A program made the translations under genes and the position numbers. The notes beneath the pieces are model-generated. The model did not search any database, had not been told where the DNA came from, and saw nothing but the letters and a program-made list of their open reading frames with translations. From Nocardia sp. SYP-A9097 (GTDB taxonomy: Bacteria > Actinomycetota > Actinomycetes > Mycobacteriales > Mycobacteriaceae), in the NCBI RefSeq assembly GCF_009649815.1, contig NZ_WJIC01000002.1, forward strand, positions 496,001 through 560,000: DNA of 64,000 nt, given 5' to 3'. This document shows, piece after piece, positions 55,285 through 63,653 of the stretch (its first letter is position 1; every line of letters starts with the position of its first letter).

Positions 55285-56340
55285 ATGACCACCGTCGACG
55301 TACCGCACAGCTCGCGATCTGTGGTGCTGCGAGTCTCCGCGGTCATCAACGAGACGGCCGATTCGGTATCGCTGGTATTCGACGTCCCCGAGGACGTGCG
55401 CGAACGCTTCACCTACCAGCCGGGCCAATTCCTGACCCTGCGCATCCCCAGCGACCTCACCGGGTCCGTCGCGCGCTGCTACTCGCTCGCGAGTTCACCG
55501 CATACCGACGACAAGCCCAAGGTGACGGTCAAGCGCACCGTCGACGGATACGGCTCGAACTGGGTGTGCGACAACCTCACCGCGGGCAGCGAGATCGAAG
55601 TACTGCCGCCCTCAGGGGTTTTCACACCCAAGAACCTCGACGAGGATCTGCTCCTGTTCGCGGCCGGCTCCGGCGTCACACCGGTCATGTCGATCCTGAA
55701 ATCCGCACTCGCGCGGGGCAATGGGCGGATGGTGGTGGTGTACGCCAACCGCGACGCCGAATCCGTCATCTTCGCCGCCGAACTGCGCGAACTCGCCGAC
55801 AAGCATCCACAGCGACTCACCGTCATCCACTGGCTCGAGCCGCTACAGGGACTGCCGACCGCCGACGCACTCGCCACCCTCACCGCGCCCTACGCGGGAT
55901 ACGAGGCGTTCATGTGCGGGCCCAAGCCGTTCATGGATCGGGTACACGACGCGCTCGCCCAGAACGAGGTGCCGCGCAATCGAACTCACGCCGAGGTGTT
56001 CAACTCGCTCTCCGGTGATCCGTTCGCCGATACCGCGCCCGCCGAGATCAGCGATGAGGAAGCCGCCGACGCGGCCACCGTCGAGGTCGAACTCGACGGG
56101 GAGACACACGAACTCGAGTGGCCGCGCAGTCAGACGCTCGTCGACATCATGCTGTCGAAGGGTCTGGACGTGCCCTACTCCTGCCTCGAAGGCGAGTGCG
56201 GGTCGTGCGCGTGCACGGTCGTCGAGGGCAGCGTCGAGATGGAGAACGCCGAGATCCTCGACCCCGAGGACATTGCCAACGGGTACATCCTGGGCTGCCA
56301 GGCGCGGCCGGTCACGGACCGCCTGAAGATCCAGTTCTGA
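55285..56340 (+). CDS. kshB: 3-ketosteroid-9-alpha-hydroxylase reductase subunit (KshB-type)
   Basis: A 351-aa flavin and iron-sulfur reductase. It has an FAD domain (about 15-115, with RCYSLASSP), an NAD(P)H domain (about 120-240, FAAGSGVTPVMSILKSAL and FMCGPKPFMDRV) and a C-terminal plant-type 2Fe-2S ferredoxin domain (about 260-350, C-x4-C-x2-C in PYSCLEGECGSCAC, last Cys in YILGCQAR). This order is that of KshB/HmpA-like reductases, which feed electrons to the Rieske oxygenase KshA in opening the steroid nucleus. ATG 55285 has GAGAGGA upstream. The KstR box in its promoter strongly supports a steroid-catabolic role. A related phenylacetate- or alkane-type reductase is the alternative. KshA is not in the window. 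Confidence 0.85.
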   Translation: MTTVDVPHSSRSVVLRVSAVINETADSVSLVFDVPEDVRERFTYQPGQFLTLRIPSDLTGSVARCYSLASSPHTDDKPKVTVKRTVDGYGSNWVCDNLTAGSEIEVLPPSGVFTPKNLDEDLLLFAAGSGVTPVMSILKSALARGNGRMVVVYANRDAESVIFAAELRELADKHPQRLTVIHWLEPLQGLPTADALATLTAPYAGYEAFMCGPKPFMDRVHDALAQNEVPRNRTHAEVFNSLSGDPFADTAPAEISDEEAADAATVEVELDGETHELEWPRSQTLVDIMLSKGLDVPYSCLEGECGSCACTVVEGSVEMENAEILDPEDIANGYILGCQARPVTDRLKIQF

Positions 56341-56354
56341 ACTGGGACAAAGGA

Positions 56355-56388
56355 ATTCGGCCGCCGCATGGTGATGCGTCGGCCGAAT
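56355..56388. terminator. Bidirectional hairpin between kshB and the transglycosylase gene
   Basis: A 9-bp outer stem (ATTCGGCCG at 56355-56363 with CGGCCGAAT at 56380-56388) continues after one mismatch into a 5-bp inner stem (CGCAT and ATGCG) with a 4-nt loop GGTG. It lies between two convergent genes and is symmetrical, so it can terminate both. Confidence 0.75.
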
Positions 56389-56425
56389 CCGTTGTGGGAC
56401 AAGTCCGCCCGAGAGGTGGGAAAAC

Positions 56426-56965
56426 TCAGTACGCCGAGAAGACGTTGGCGATGCTGCCGTAGCGGTGCGCGGCATAGTTGCACGCGGCGGTGATATTCGA
56501 GACCGGGTCCCAGATATCCCAGGAGGTGCCCTCCACGTGGTACGCCTGGAAGGTCGGGTCGATGACCTGGAGCAGGCCCTTGGACGGGATGCCCGCGGCC
56601 GCGTTCGAGTCGTAGAGGTTGATGGCTCGGGGGTTGCCACCGGACTCGCGAATGATGTTCCGGAAGATGCTGTCGTAATCGCCCGGAATGTTGTTCTTAC
56701 CCATCACGTAGAGGGCGTTCTTGATCCAGCCGTCGAGATCGTCGGAGAAGGTCGGCGGCAGCAGCTCGGTGTACGGCGCGGGCAGCGTCTGCACGAACTG
56801 GCGGATCTGATCCTGCTGCGGCGCGGGCAGCGTGTGAGCGAATTGCTGCACCTGCTCAACAGGCTGCTGCAGCTCCGCGGGCACACCGGGGACATCGGCA
56901 TGCGCGGAGACGGCGGGCACCACCGCGAGCGCGGCGAGGACGACAAGGGGGAACAGTTTTCTCAT
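56426..56965 (-). CDS. Secreted lytic-transglycosylase-like (SLT) protein
   Basis: A 179-aa protein with a Sec signal peptide (MRKLFPLVVLAALAVVPAVS, cut near AHA). A short Pro/Gln-rich helical part and a C-terminal SLT/lysozyme-like domain follow (about 85-179). NIIRESGGNPRAINLYDSNA carries the catalytic-type Glu, with AAGIPSKGLLQVIDPTFQAY and a final YGSIANVF. Such proteins cut or bind peptidoglycan outside the membrane. The ATG at 56965 begins the signal peptide and has CAGG upstream; the open frame beyond it (to 57139) is not protein-like. It converges with kshB across a strong hairpin. Confidence 0.85.
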   Translation of the reverse strand: MRKLFPLVVLAALAVVPAVSAHADVPGVPAELQQPVEQVQQFAHTLPAPQQDQIRQFVQTLPAPYTELLPPTFSDDLDGWIKNALYVMGKNNIPGDYDSIFRNIIRESGGNPRAINLYDSNAAAGIPSKGLLQVIDPTFQAYHVEGTSWDIWDPVSNITAACNYAAHRYGSIANVFSAY

Positions 56966-57189
56966 TCGATGACCTGCTGACTTGTGTTGTGAACACCGCC
57001 GCCGGAGGGCGTCTCGTAATGCGGGTGGATTCCGCATGAAGGTCGAGTACGTCTGGCTATAACAGAACGTGCGGTCTGTTCCTGACAAGTCACAGAATGG
57101 TTGCGGCAAATTAACGCAGCTCAAACTGAAGATGAACAATTGGATCCGGGAGGCCGTGAAGCCGCCGCGCGCTATAACGATCGCGCAGC

Positions 57190-57933
57190 TCAGCGCAGCG
57201 ATCGATAGTACGCCCGCTGCTCCGAAGTCAGGTGTTCTGTGGCGTAGCTCAAAGCTGTCCGGCCCATAGCCGGCGCGTGCGCATCCAGAAACCCGGTGAG
57301 AATCGCGCGATCGACCCGCTTGCCGATCTCGCGCAGCATCCAGCCCACCGCCTTCTGGATCAGATCGCGCCTGTCCGCGAGGAACCGCTCACACAGCTCG
57401 AGGGTCGTCCCGGTATCCCCCGCCTTGATGAAGGCGAAAGTCGTCAACAACGCCACCCGCCGCTCCCACAGCGAATCCGTACCCGCCAACTCGAACAGCA
57501 CATCGCGCGGCCGATCCAGCAACCACGGGCCCAGAACGAACTCCGCCGACCCATCCACCAGATCCCAGTTGTTCACGCGGCCGCGCCGCACCGCCGCCAG
57601 GTACAGCTCCACGATCCGGCGCTGCGCCGCCACATCCACACCCCGCTTACGCGAAGCCCGCGCCATCTCCCCATTCAAAATCACCAAACCCGCCAGCCGA
57701 TGCTCGTGCACCGCACTGTCGAGCAATACATCGATCTCCGAAAGCGGCATCCCCGCAAAGGATTTCACCACCGCACGCGTCTTCGGCACCCGCACCCCGA
57801 TGAACACATCACCCTCGCCGTACTCCCCCGGACCCGTCTTGAAGAACCGCCGCAGCTGCACCGCATCCCCCGCATCGGCCACCTTCGCCAATTCCGCCCG
57901 CACCGCCGCCGCGATCAATTCACCGGTCACCAC
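57190..57933 (-). CDS. DNA alkylation repair protein (AlkD/AlkC-like HEAT-repeat family)
   Basis: A protein of about 247 aa built of helical HEAT-like repeats, matching the DNA_alkylation family: ELIAAAVRAELAKVAD, KTGPGEYGEGDVFIGVRVPK, then NNWDLVDGSAEFVLGPWLLD, KAGDTGTTLELCERFLADRR and IQKAVGWMLREIGKRVD. AlkD-type enzymes excise bulky or positively charged alkylated bases by wrapping DNA without base flipping. The W-D pair in NNWDLVD corresponds to the conserved active-site segment. The start is uncertain: I chose GTG 57933 just before the domain, but the frame is open to GTG 58020 and the added N-terminus is Arg/Pro-rich. It diverges from the lipoprotein gene. Confidence 0.75.
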   Translation of the reverse strand: MVTGELIAAAVRAELAKVADAGDAVQLRRFFKTGPGEYGEGDVFIGVRVPKTRAVVKSFAGMPLSEIDVLLDSAVHEHRLAGLVILNGEMARASRKRGVDVAAQRRIVELYLAAVRRGRVNNWDLVDGSAEFVLGPWLLDRPRDVLFELAGTDSLWERRVALLTTFAFIKAGDTGTTLELCERFLADRRDLIQKAVGWMLREIGKRVDRAILTGFLDAHAPAMGRTALSYATEHLTSEQRAYYRSLR

Positions 57934-58064
57934 CCCATGATCGAACACCCGACCGACACGAACCCGCCCCCACGCCGAATGCGGTAATGGCAGCCCGGCG
58001 GGTCGCGATGCCCGGAGCACAGGCCGCGTATCCCGCGTGACCTTCCTCCTGGAGAGACACTCAA

Positions 58065-58598
58065 ATGCGCATAACGGGACGCGGCGCCCTCGGCGTAATC
58101 ACCGCTGTACTCGGCTTTTTCGCACTTATCGGATGCTCCGCCACCAGCACCACCGCACTACCCACCCCGACCCATCCCGTGGTGGTGTCCGCGACCCCGT
58201 TCCCCACCACAACCGTCACCTCGGCGACCCCGATCAGCTCGGCGGTCCCGGTCGCATCCACGATGCCGGAGGCCCCGGATACCTCGCCCGCACCGGTCAC
58301 CACCGCCGCGCCCAGCGCGATCGCCCCACTCGCCTTGCCGCAGCGGCCGATTCCCGCCGCACCGCCGGTAGTCGTAACGACCACCGATGCCCCGCAACCG
58401 GACTCGCCACCCGCCCCCGTAGCCTCTTGCGGCCCAGGCTATTACACCAATTCCAGCGGCGACTGCGTGCACGATCCGGCATCCGCGCCCGCCGCCCCCT
58501 CCGGTGCCACCGCCCTCTGCGGCGACGGCACATATTCATTCAGCCAGCACCGTAGCGGCACCTGCTCCCATCACGGCGGCGTACAACGCTGGCTGTGA
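58065..58598 (+). CDS. Lipoprotein with C-terminal DUF3761 domain
   Basis: A 177-aa protein with a lipoprotein signal peptide (VLGFFALIGC, lipobox Cys at residue 24). A long low-complexity Pro/Thr/Ala/Val spacer (about 25-120) probably spans the cell wall. The conserved C-terminus has CGPGYYTNSSGDCVH and the DUF3761 motif ALCGDGTYSFSQHRSGTCS followed by HHGGVQRWL. DUF3761 is common in actinobacterial secreted proteins and is of unknown function; its His/Cys pattern suggests a small disulphide-linked or metal-binding domain. The ATG at 58065 has GGAGAG upstream. Confidence 0.85.
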   Translation: MRITGRGALGVITAVLGFFALIGCSATSTTALPTPTHPVVVSATPFPTTTVTSATPISSAVPVASTMPEAPDTSPAPVTTAAPSAIAPLALPQRPIPAAPPVVVTTTDAPQPDSPPAPVASCGPGYYTNSSGDCVHDPASAPAAPSGATALCGDGTYSFSQHRSGTCSHHGGVQRWL

Positions 58599-58624
58599 GG
58601 TCGCGTACCGAACGATGCTCGGCG

Positions 58625-59899
58625 TCAAGCGGTTTCAGCCGCGGCCTGTAACAGCACCTCGCCGAATCGACGCATATGATCGGGGCCGCCGTACCAGGCA
58701 GCCACCAGATCCACCGCGGCACTGCGGGTTCGGCGCGCGGCCTGCGCCAGCTCGGCGACCGAGCCCACACCCGCCTCGGCGGCCTGCGCCGCCACATCCA
58801 GATCATGGCTGGCGACGAGCAGCCGCATGATGTGGTGCAGATCGATATTCGGCGCATCCTCGGCCCGGAACTCCTGCGCCCGTGCACCATCCGCGGTCGG
58901 AGCGGGCTGCGGCAGTTCGGGTTCCGGAGCGGCGCGCCGACCCGAGGACGGCGCCGACTCCGGAGCGGCATGGTTGGCAGAGGAATTCGACTCCGGCGCG
59001 GCGCGGCGCGGCGTGGAGTTCGACTCCGGTGCGGCACGACGCGACGTGGAATTGGATTCCGGTGCGGCACGACGCGACGTCGAATTCGACTCGCGCGCAT
59101 CACGAGCCAGGGAGGAGTTCAGTTCGGCGGCGGAGTGACTCGACCACGAATTCAGATCCGCCAGGGAACGGTGCGCGGACGCCGCACCGTTCGGGGCGGC
59201 ACGCCGCGATACCGACTCGGCATCCGGGACGGCAAGGCGCGAAGACGGTTCCAGGTCGGCCGCGGTAATCCGCGATACGGGTTCTGCTTCCGGGGCAGCC
59301 AGGCGCGCCAACGGTTCCGAGTCCGGTGCCGCCACGCGCGCGGCGGGTTCGGAATCCGCCGCCGCGCGACGGGCCGCGGCCTCCAGATCGGAGGCGCGGC
59401 GCAATGATGCCTCCAGATCCTGCGCGGCGCGGCGCGAGGATTCGAGATCCTGTGTCGCGCGGCGGGGTTCGGCCTCGGGAACGGCATGACCGTTGGTGAC
59501 CGCGTGACCATTCGTGGCCGCGTGACCATTGGTGGCGGAGCCGAAATCCGCGGTGAAGGTGGGCGCGGATTCGAAATCCTGCACCGAACGACGCGGAGTA
59601 TCCACCTCCGATGTGGACAGCCGCGGCGCCGCGGCGAAATCCTGCACCGAACGGCGTGGCGGCGAATCGGATTCGGTGGTGCGGCGGGTCATCGGAGACG
59701 ACCACTGCACCGGCTGCTCGGGCTGATCCAGGGCCGTGCGGCCCAGGGTCGCGGGCGAGCCGGTGTCGATGCCGGTCAGCACCGGATTGACGGAAGAGCC
59801 CTGGTCGGAGCCCTCCGGATGGGTAAGGCGGTAGCTCTCCTGGCGGGAGTTCAGGGACGAACCCAACCCGGTGGTGAAATCGGCATCCATGGGCGACAT
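58625..59899 (-). CDS. Repeat-rich Ser/Ala/Arg protein with conserved C-terminal helical domain
   Basis: A protein of about 424 aa. Residues of roughly 60-330 are low-complexity with recurring motifs: RRSVQDF twice, ATNGHAV repeats, PDSEP/PEAEP units, and 11-residue repeats of RRAAPESNST type. The last 75 residues or so (PNIDLHHIMRLLVASHDLDV, then GVGSVAELAQAARRTRSAAV and DLVAAWYGGPDHMRRF) look like a real helical domain. I do not recognise the family. No signal peptide or membrane helix is seen. The start is uncertain: ATG 59899 is chosen because what precedes it is Arg-rich, and ATG 59890 is also possible. It ends 26 bp from the DUF3761 gene, tail to tail. Confidence 0.65.
   Translation of the reverse strand: MSPMDADFTTGLGSSLNSRQESYRLTHPEGSDQGSSVNPVLTGIDTGSPATLGRTALDQPEQPVQWSSPMTRRTTESDSPPRRSVQDFAAAPRLSTSEVDTPRRSVQDFESAPTFTADFGSATNGHAATNGHAVTNGHAVPEAEPRRATQDLESSRRAAQDLEASLRRASDLEAAARRAAADSEPAARVAAPDSEPLARLAAPEAEPVSRITAADLEPSSRLAVPDAESVSRRAAPNGAASAHRSLADLNSWSSHSAAELNSSLARDARESNSTSRRAAPESNSTSRRAAPESNSTPRRAAPESNSSANHAAPESAPSSGRRAAPEPELPQPAPTADGARAQEFRAEDAPNIDLHHIMRLLVASHDLDVAAQAAEAGVGSVAELAQAARRTRSAAVDLVAAWYGGPDHMRRFGEVLLQAAAETA
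58983..59090. repeat. 33-bp tandem coding repeats (11-residue units)
   Basis: Three full copies lie at 58983-59015, 59016-59048 and 59049-59081, with the beginning of a fourth at 59082. They encode units of the type P-x-RRAAPESNS. Copies two and three are nearly identical, so copy number may vary between strains. Confidence 0.7.
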
Positions 59900-59983
59900 T
59901 CTTACCGTGCCGCCGCGGCCCATGCGAGTCGGGCCGCGGCGAAAGCGATTCACGAGCAACGGTATTGGGGCATTGACCTCAGC

Positions 59984-61201
59984 TCAGCAATTCGACGGCG
60001 CCGGTTCACCCCGCAAACGCGCATCCACCCACGCCAGCGCGGACGGCATTCCGAACACCGCGGCCGACAGATGCTCCGGCGCACCGTTCATATCCATCTC
60101 CAAGCGCACCCCCGCCGCACAATAGCGGTGATCGGTATTGACTATGGCATCCACCGGAATCAGCGGATCACTCGGCGAATGCCACTCGAACACCGGCATA
60201 TTCGGCACCCCGTCGAACAGCTCCAGACTGTTCTCCTCCAGCACCTCCCGCGCACCCGGATCATCGATCATCGAGGTGCTTGCCGCGAACTCGCCGGCAC
60301 TGTGCCCCGCGCCGACCGCCATGATCTCGTTGGTGCAGCCATCGGCCATGGCATTACGCGCCGCCAGACCCAGCTGATTCATCTGCGTGCTGATCGGCAG
60401 CCGATCCGGATACTCCCGCTCCAGCCCGATCGCCGCCGCCATCGCCAGCCCGAACGCCGGATGCGGTTGCAGGCCCAGCGCACTCACCATCTTCACCATA
60501 TTCATCGGCACCCCGCCGGCCGCCGCACCCGCGATCCGCAATTCGGGGGCGTAGGTCGGGGCCAGCGCCGCCGCCCACGCGGTCGCCATCCCGCCACCGG
60601 AGTATCCGGCCATGGCCACCGGGCTGTTCGCCGCCTGCAGTTCGGGCAGCCGCTGTACCGCGCGAATACCGTCCAGGGTGATCTGACCACCCAATTTGGC
60701 TGCGCCATAGGCGAAATTCGGGCCCAGATGATCCGGCAGCGCCACCGACCAACCGCGCCGCAGCGCCACATTCAAGGCCATCGATTCCTTCACGAACAGA
60801 TTCGGATCCGCCGTGAACAGCACCCGCGACACCGCGCACTCCCTGCCCAGACCATTGATGATGTGCTGATACGACAGCACCGGACCATCCGGCTGATGCT
60901 CGCGCGGGGTCAGCACGGTGGTGATCGCCGCGATCGGCGCACCCTGCGAATTCGTGGAACGGAACTTGATCGCCGTCACCGTGGTGTCGGGAAAGAACAA
61001 CAGCGGCGGCATGATTCGCGAGGCGATCACATCACCCGGCTGATAGTTCGCCATATCCGCGGGCTGCGCGTAGAACGGGTCCGGATCGGGCTGGGGGTAG
61101 ATGGGATCAGCCGTCGCGGCCGGGGCGGTGGCGACAATCGCACACCCCACCGTGACCGCGCCGATAAACCTGAGCTTGCGCAGCAACCATTTAGCTCTCA
61201 T
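59984..61201 (-). CDS. Secreted lipase of the LIP (secretory lipase) family
   Basis: A 405-aa protein with a signal peptide (about 1-31, ending APAATA) and an alpha/beta hydrolase of the LIP type. The nucleophile elbow is GYSGGG (S201), preceded by the conserved GPNFAYGAAKLGGQITLDGI. A candidate Asp lies in WHSPSDPLIPVDAI and a late His in GAPEHLSAAVFGMPSALAWV. This is the arrangement of triacylglycerol lipases similar to Candida LIP proteins and their many homologues in Nocardia and Mycobacterium. ATG 61201 has GGAGG five bases upstream. It should act outside the cell on acylglycerols or esters and may feed fatty acids to the host. Confidence 0.9.
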   Translation of the reverse strand: MRAKWLLRKLRFIGAVTVGCAIVATAPAATADPIYPQPDPDPFYAQPADMANYQPGDVIASRIMPPLLFFPDTTVTAIKFRSTNSQGAPIAAITTVLTPREHQPDGPVLSYQHIINGLGRECAVSRVLFTADPNLFVKESMALNVALRRGWSVALPDHLGPNFAYGAAKLGGQITLDGIRAVQRLPELQAANSPVAMAGYSGGGMATAWAAALAPTYAPELRIAGAAAGGVPMNMVKMVSALGLQPHPAFGLAMAAAIGLEREYPDRLPISTQMNQLGLAARNAMADGCTNEIMAVGAGHSAGEFAASTSMIDDPGAREVLEENSLELFDGVPNMPVFEWHSPSDPLIPVDAIVNTDHRYCAAGVRLEMDMNGAPEHLSAAVFGMPSALAWVDARLRGEPAPSNC

Positions 61202-61299
61202 TGTGCCTCCGCCATGAATTCGCTGGATATGCGACAGACTGTGTCCCGTATCGAGTGTCGTGCGGAGAGATTGAGAACGCGTGGTGACACGCCAGCAAA

Positions 61300-61926
61300 T
61301 CAGCCGAGCTGTGTCATACCCGCCGCCACCACCTGCGCCACATTGAAGATCTCATCGGAGGTCGGCAGCGTCAGACCATCCAGCGCGTGCAACCGATCCG
61401 AACTCGCGATCGCGAACATGGCCGAGACGAACGCCGCCGCACAAGCGCGCAGAGTGTTCGGCTGCACCGGATCCGGCGCACTCGCCTGCAAGACCCGCGC
61501 GGTGATATCGAGCATCTGATCTCGCATGCGCCGCAACTGTTTACGCACATCCGGATGCGTATCCGCCTCACGCCACATGATCACCCGCAACACCCCCGAA
61601 CGACTGTCCCGGAGATTCAGCGCCGCATCCAGATTCACCAGGCTCTTCACCGGATCACCGGGAGCCACCAGCGCATCGATGTCATCGATGGGCTGCGCCG
61701 GAACGCGCTCGGCCATCAGCGCCGACAGAATCGCGTCCTTGGTGGGGAAGTAATAGAAGACCAAACCCTTGGGGACCTCGGCGGCCGTGGCGATCGCGGC
61801 CGTCGGAGTCGCATCGAATCCCTGTGCCGCGAACAGTTTTTCCGCGGCATCGAGAATGAGCTGACGGGCGTCGCCGTCCAGCTTCCTGGTCCGGCGGCGC
61901 CCCGCTCCCGGTCGATGCATCTGCAT
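61300..61926 (-). CDS. TetR/AcrR-family regulator, coupled to SPW gene
   Basis: A 208-aa protein with an Arg-rich N-terminus and a TetR helix-turn-helix at about residues 20-68 (ILDAAEKLFAAQGFDATPTA, then VPKGLVFYYFPTKDAILSAL). A helical ligand domain follows. Its ATG (61926) shares the A of the upstream SPW gene's TGA stop (TGATG), so the two are translated together; a second ATG at 61920 is possible. It probably represses the divergent SPW/tetR and flavoprotein promoters through the palindrome at 62328-62345. Ligand unknown. Confidence 0.85.
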   Translation of the reverse strand: MQMHRPGAGRRRTRKLDGDARQLILDAAEKLFAAQGFDATPTAAIATAAEVPKGLVFYYFPTKDAILSALMAERVPAQPIDDIDALVAPGDPVKSLVNLDAALNLRDSRSGVLRVIMWREADTHPDVRKQLRRMRDQMLDITARVLQASAPDPVQPNTLRACAAAFVSAMFAIASSDRLHALDGLTLPTSDEIFNVAQVVAAGMTQLG

Positions 61927-62276
61927 CAGTGGCTGGCACCCAGGTGCAGACGTCCCGTCACCGCCGGCATGGCCGACAGTGCCATGACCACGCTCAGCGC
62001 GCCCACGACCCATGCGGTCCACGAGGCTCCGTTGTAGGAATCGAAGCCCATCACCCAGGGGGACAGGAACAGCAGTGCGCCCAGTACGGCAAGGGCGTAG
62101 TCGGCGATACCGTCGACGAGATTGGCGGTCAGGCCGAGGCCGGTGAAGGCGATCAGTACGCCAAGCACGACCAGGGACCACATGGCCTTGTCACTGTGGA
62201 CGACCCACAGGGGCGACAGGGCGGCGATGGCGCCGAGGATAACGGTCACCGCGTGGGTACGGCTCTCGGTGAACAT
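61926..62276 (-). CDS. SPW-repeat integral membrane protein
   Basis: A 116-aa protein with four hydrophobic helices arranged as two similar halves. Each half has the family signature: AALSPLWV in the first and LFLSPWVMGF in the second. A W-x-x-W/V-x-G segment (ASWTAWVVGALSVVMAL) lies in the last helix. SPW-repeat proteins are small bacterial inner-membrane proteins of unknown function. The ATG at 62276 has a strong AGGAGG ribosome site. It forms an operon with the following TetR gene (one-base overlap). Confidence 0.9.
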   Translation of the reverse strand: MFTESRTHAVTVILGAIAALSPLWVVHSDKAMWSLVVLGVLIAFTGLGLTANLVDGIADYALAVLGALLFLSPWVMGFDSYNGASWTAWVVGALSVVMALSAMPAVTGRLHLGASH

Positions 62277-62327
62277 GGGGTGCCTCCTAAAGGCTGAGGA
62301 TATGTCCTGCCTTCCGGTTTAGTCCTG

Positions 62328-62345
62328 ATTGACCGCCCGATCAAT
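62328..62345. promoter_or_regulatory. Palindromic candidate TetR operator
   Basis: ATTGACCG and CGATCAAT are 8-base arms separated by CC, with a single mismatch in the dyad. It lies in the divergent region between the SPW/tetR operon and the flavoprotein gene, the usual place for an autoregulatory TetR site. Confidence 0.5.
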
Positions 62346-62431
62346 AAATGCTCGGCTACGATTCAGCACCTGATCGGATGTGGCGCGTGACACAGCGTCA
62401 AGGCCCCTGCGGAACCGATATGGTGAGCTGC

Positions 62432-63646
62432 ATGTCGCACTCGGTAGAACACGTTCTAATTGTCGGCGCCGGACTGGCCGGACTACGGACCGCCGAGGAA
62501 CTGCGACGCGCAGGTTACACCGGGGAACTCACCCTGCTCGGCGACGAGAACCGCGCACCCTACGACCGGCCGCCACTGTCCAAACAGTTCATTCGCGGCG
62601 AAATCGACGACACCGCGCTGCGACCCGCCGAATTCTTCCCCGAAAACCACATCGACCTGCGGCTCGGGGTCAGCGCCACCGGTGTCGACATCGCGGCCCG
62701 GCAGGTCGCGCTCAGCGACGGCAGCAGCCTCGGCTACGACCGGCTGATCATCGCCACCGGACTGCGGCCCCGGCGCATTCCCAGTTTCCCCGACGCCGGT
62801 GGCGTACACGTACTGCGCACCCACGATGACGCCGACGGAATGCGTCAAGACCTCGCGACCGCGCGACGGGCCGTCATCGTCGGCGCGGGATTCATCGGCT
62901 GCGAACTCACAGCGAGCTTCCGGGCGCGCGGGGTCGACGTGGTGCTGGTCGAACCACAGGCCACTCCCCTGGCCGCCGCCCTCGGTGAACAGATCGGCGC
63001 ACTCGTGGCGCGCATGCACCGCGAGGAAGGCGTCGACGTGCGCTGCGGGGTCGGCGTCGCGGAACTGATCACCGATTCGACTGCCGCACAGTCCGATTCG
63101 CGGCCCGCGGTGCGCGGCGTGCGACTCGGCGACGGCACCGTCGTGGACGCCGACCTCGTCGTGATCGGCGTCGGCTCGATACCGGTCACCGACTGGCTCG
63201 CCGACTCCGGCATCCCCCTGGCCGCACCCGCGGACGGCGGCGGCGTGCTCACCGACGAGGTCGGGCGCACCAGTGTCGACGGCGTCTGGGCCGTCGGCGA
63301 TGTGGCCGCCTGGAGACTCGACACCGGACGCAACAAGCGCGTCGAACACTGGACCAATGCGGGCGAACAGGCGCAACTGCTCGCCTGCGCCCTGCTCGAG
63401 GTGGAACCGCCTGCCGCCGTACGGGTTCCCTACGTGTGGAGCGATCAGTACGACGTGAAGATCCAGGTGCTCGGCAGCCCCGCACTCGCCGACGAGGTAC
63501 AGATCGTCGAGGACAAGGGACGCAAATTCCTGGCCCACCTGTTCCGGGACGGGACACTCGTCGCGGTCGTCGGCGCCGGCATGACCGGCAAGGTCATGAA
63601 GACGCGCGCACAGCTCGCCGCCACACACCAAACCCCGGTCGGCTGA
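62432..63646 (+). CDS. FAD-dependent ferredoxin reductase (rhodocoxin/putidaredoxin reductase type)
   Basis: A 404-aa flavoprotein with two Rossmann motifs. The first binds FAD (HVLIVGAGLAGLRTAEELRR, residues about 6-25) and the second binds NAD(P)H (VIVGAGFIGCELTASFRARG, about 147-166). Other features are APYDRPPLSK, the FAD-contact motif GVWAVGDVA, and a C-terminal domain with EHWTNAGEQA and VPYVWSDQYDVKIQVLG. This is the reductase type that reduces ferredoxins for cytochrome P450s or Rieske oxygenases. The ATG at 62432 precedes the first strand directly; ATG 62420 is also in frame. A KstR-like box lies in codons 5-9, suggesting steroid regulation. No ferredoxin or P450 lies next to it in the window. 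Confidence 0.9.
   Translation: MSHSVEHVLIVGAGLAGLRTAEELRRAGYTGELTLLGDENRAPYDRPPLSKQFIRGEIDDTALRPAEFFPENHIDLRLGVSATGVDIAARQVALSDGSSLGYDRLIIATGLRPRRIPSFPDAGGVHVLRTHDDADGMRQDLATARRAVIVGAGFIGCELTASFRARGVDVVLVEPQATPLAAALGEQIGALVARMHREEGVDVRCGVGVAELITDSTAAQSDSRPAVRGVRLGDGTVVDADLVVIGVGSIPVTDWLADSGIPLAAPADGGGVLTDEVGRTSVDGVWAVGDVAAWRLDTGRNKRVEHWTNAGEQAQLLACALLEVEPPAAVRVPYVWSDQYDVKIQVLGSPALADEVQIVEDKGRKFLAHLFRDGTLVAVVGAGMTGKVMKTRAQLAATHQTPVG
62445..62458. promoter_or_regulatory. KstR-like box inside the start of the flavoprotein gene
   Basis: TAGAACACGTTCTA fits TnnAACnnGTTnnA exactly and is identical to the core of the kshB operator at 55218-55231. It lies 13 bases into the coding sequence. A repressor here would block elongation or a promoter close to the start codon. 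Confidence 0.6.
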
Positions 63647-63653
63647 ACCGAAC

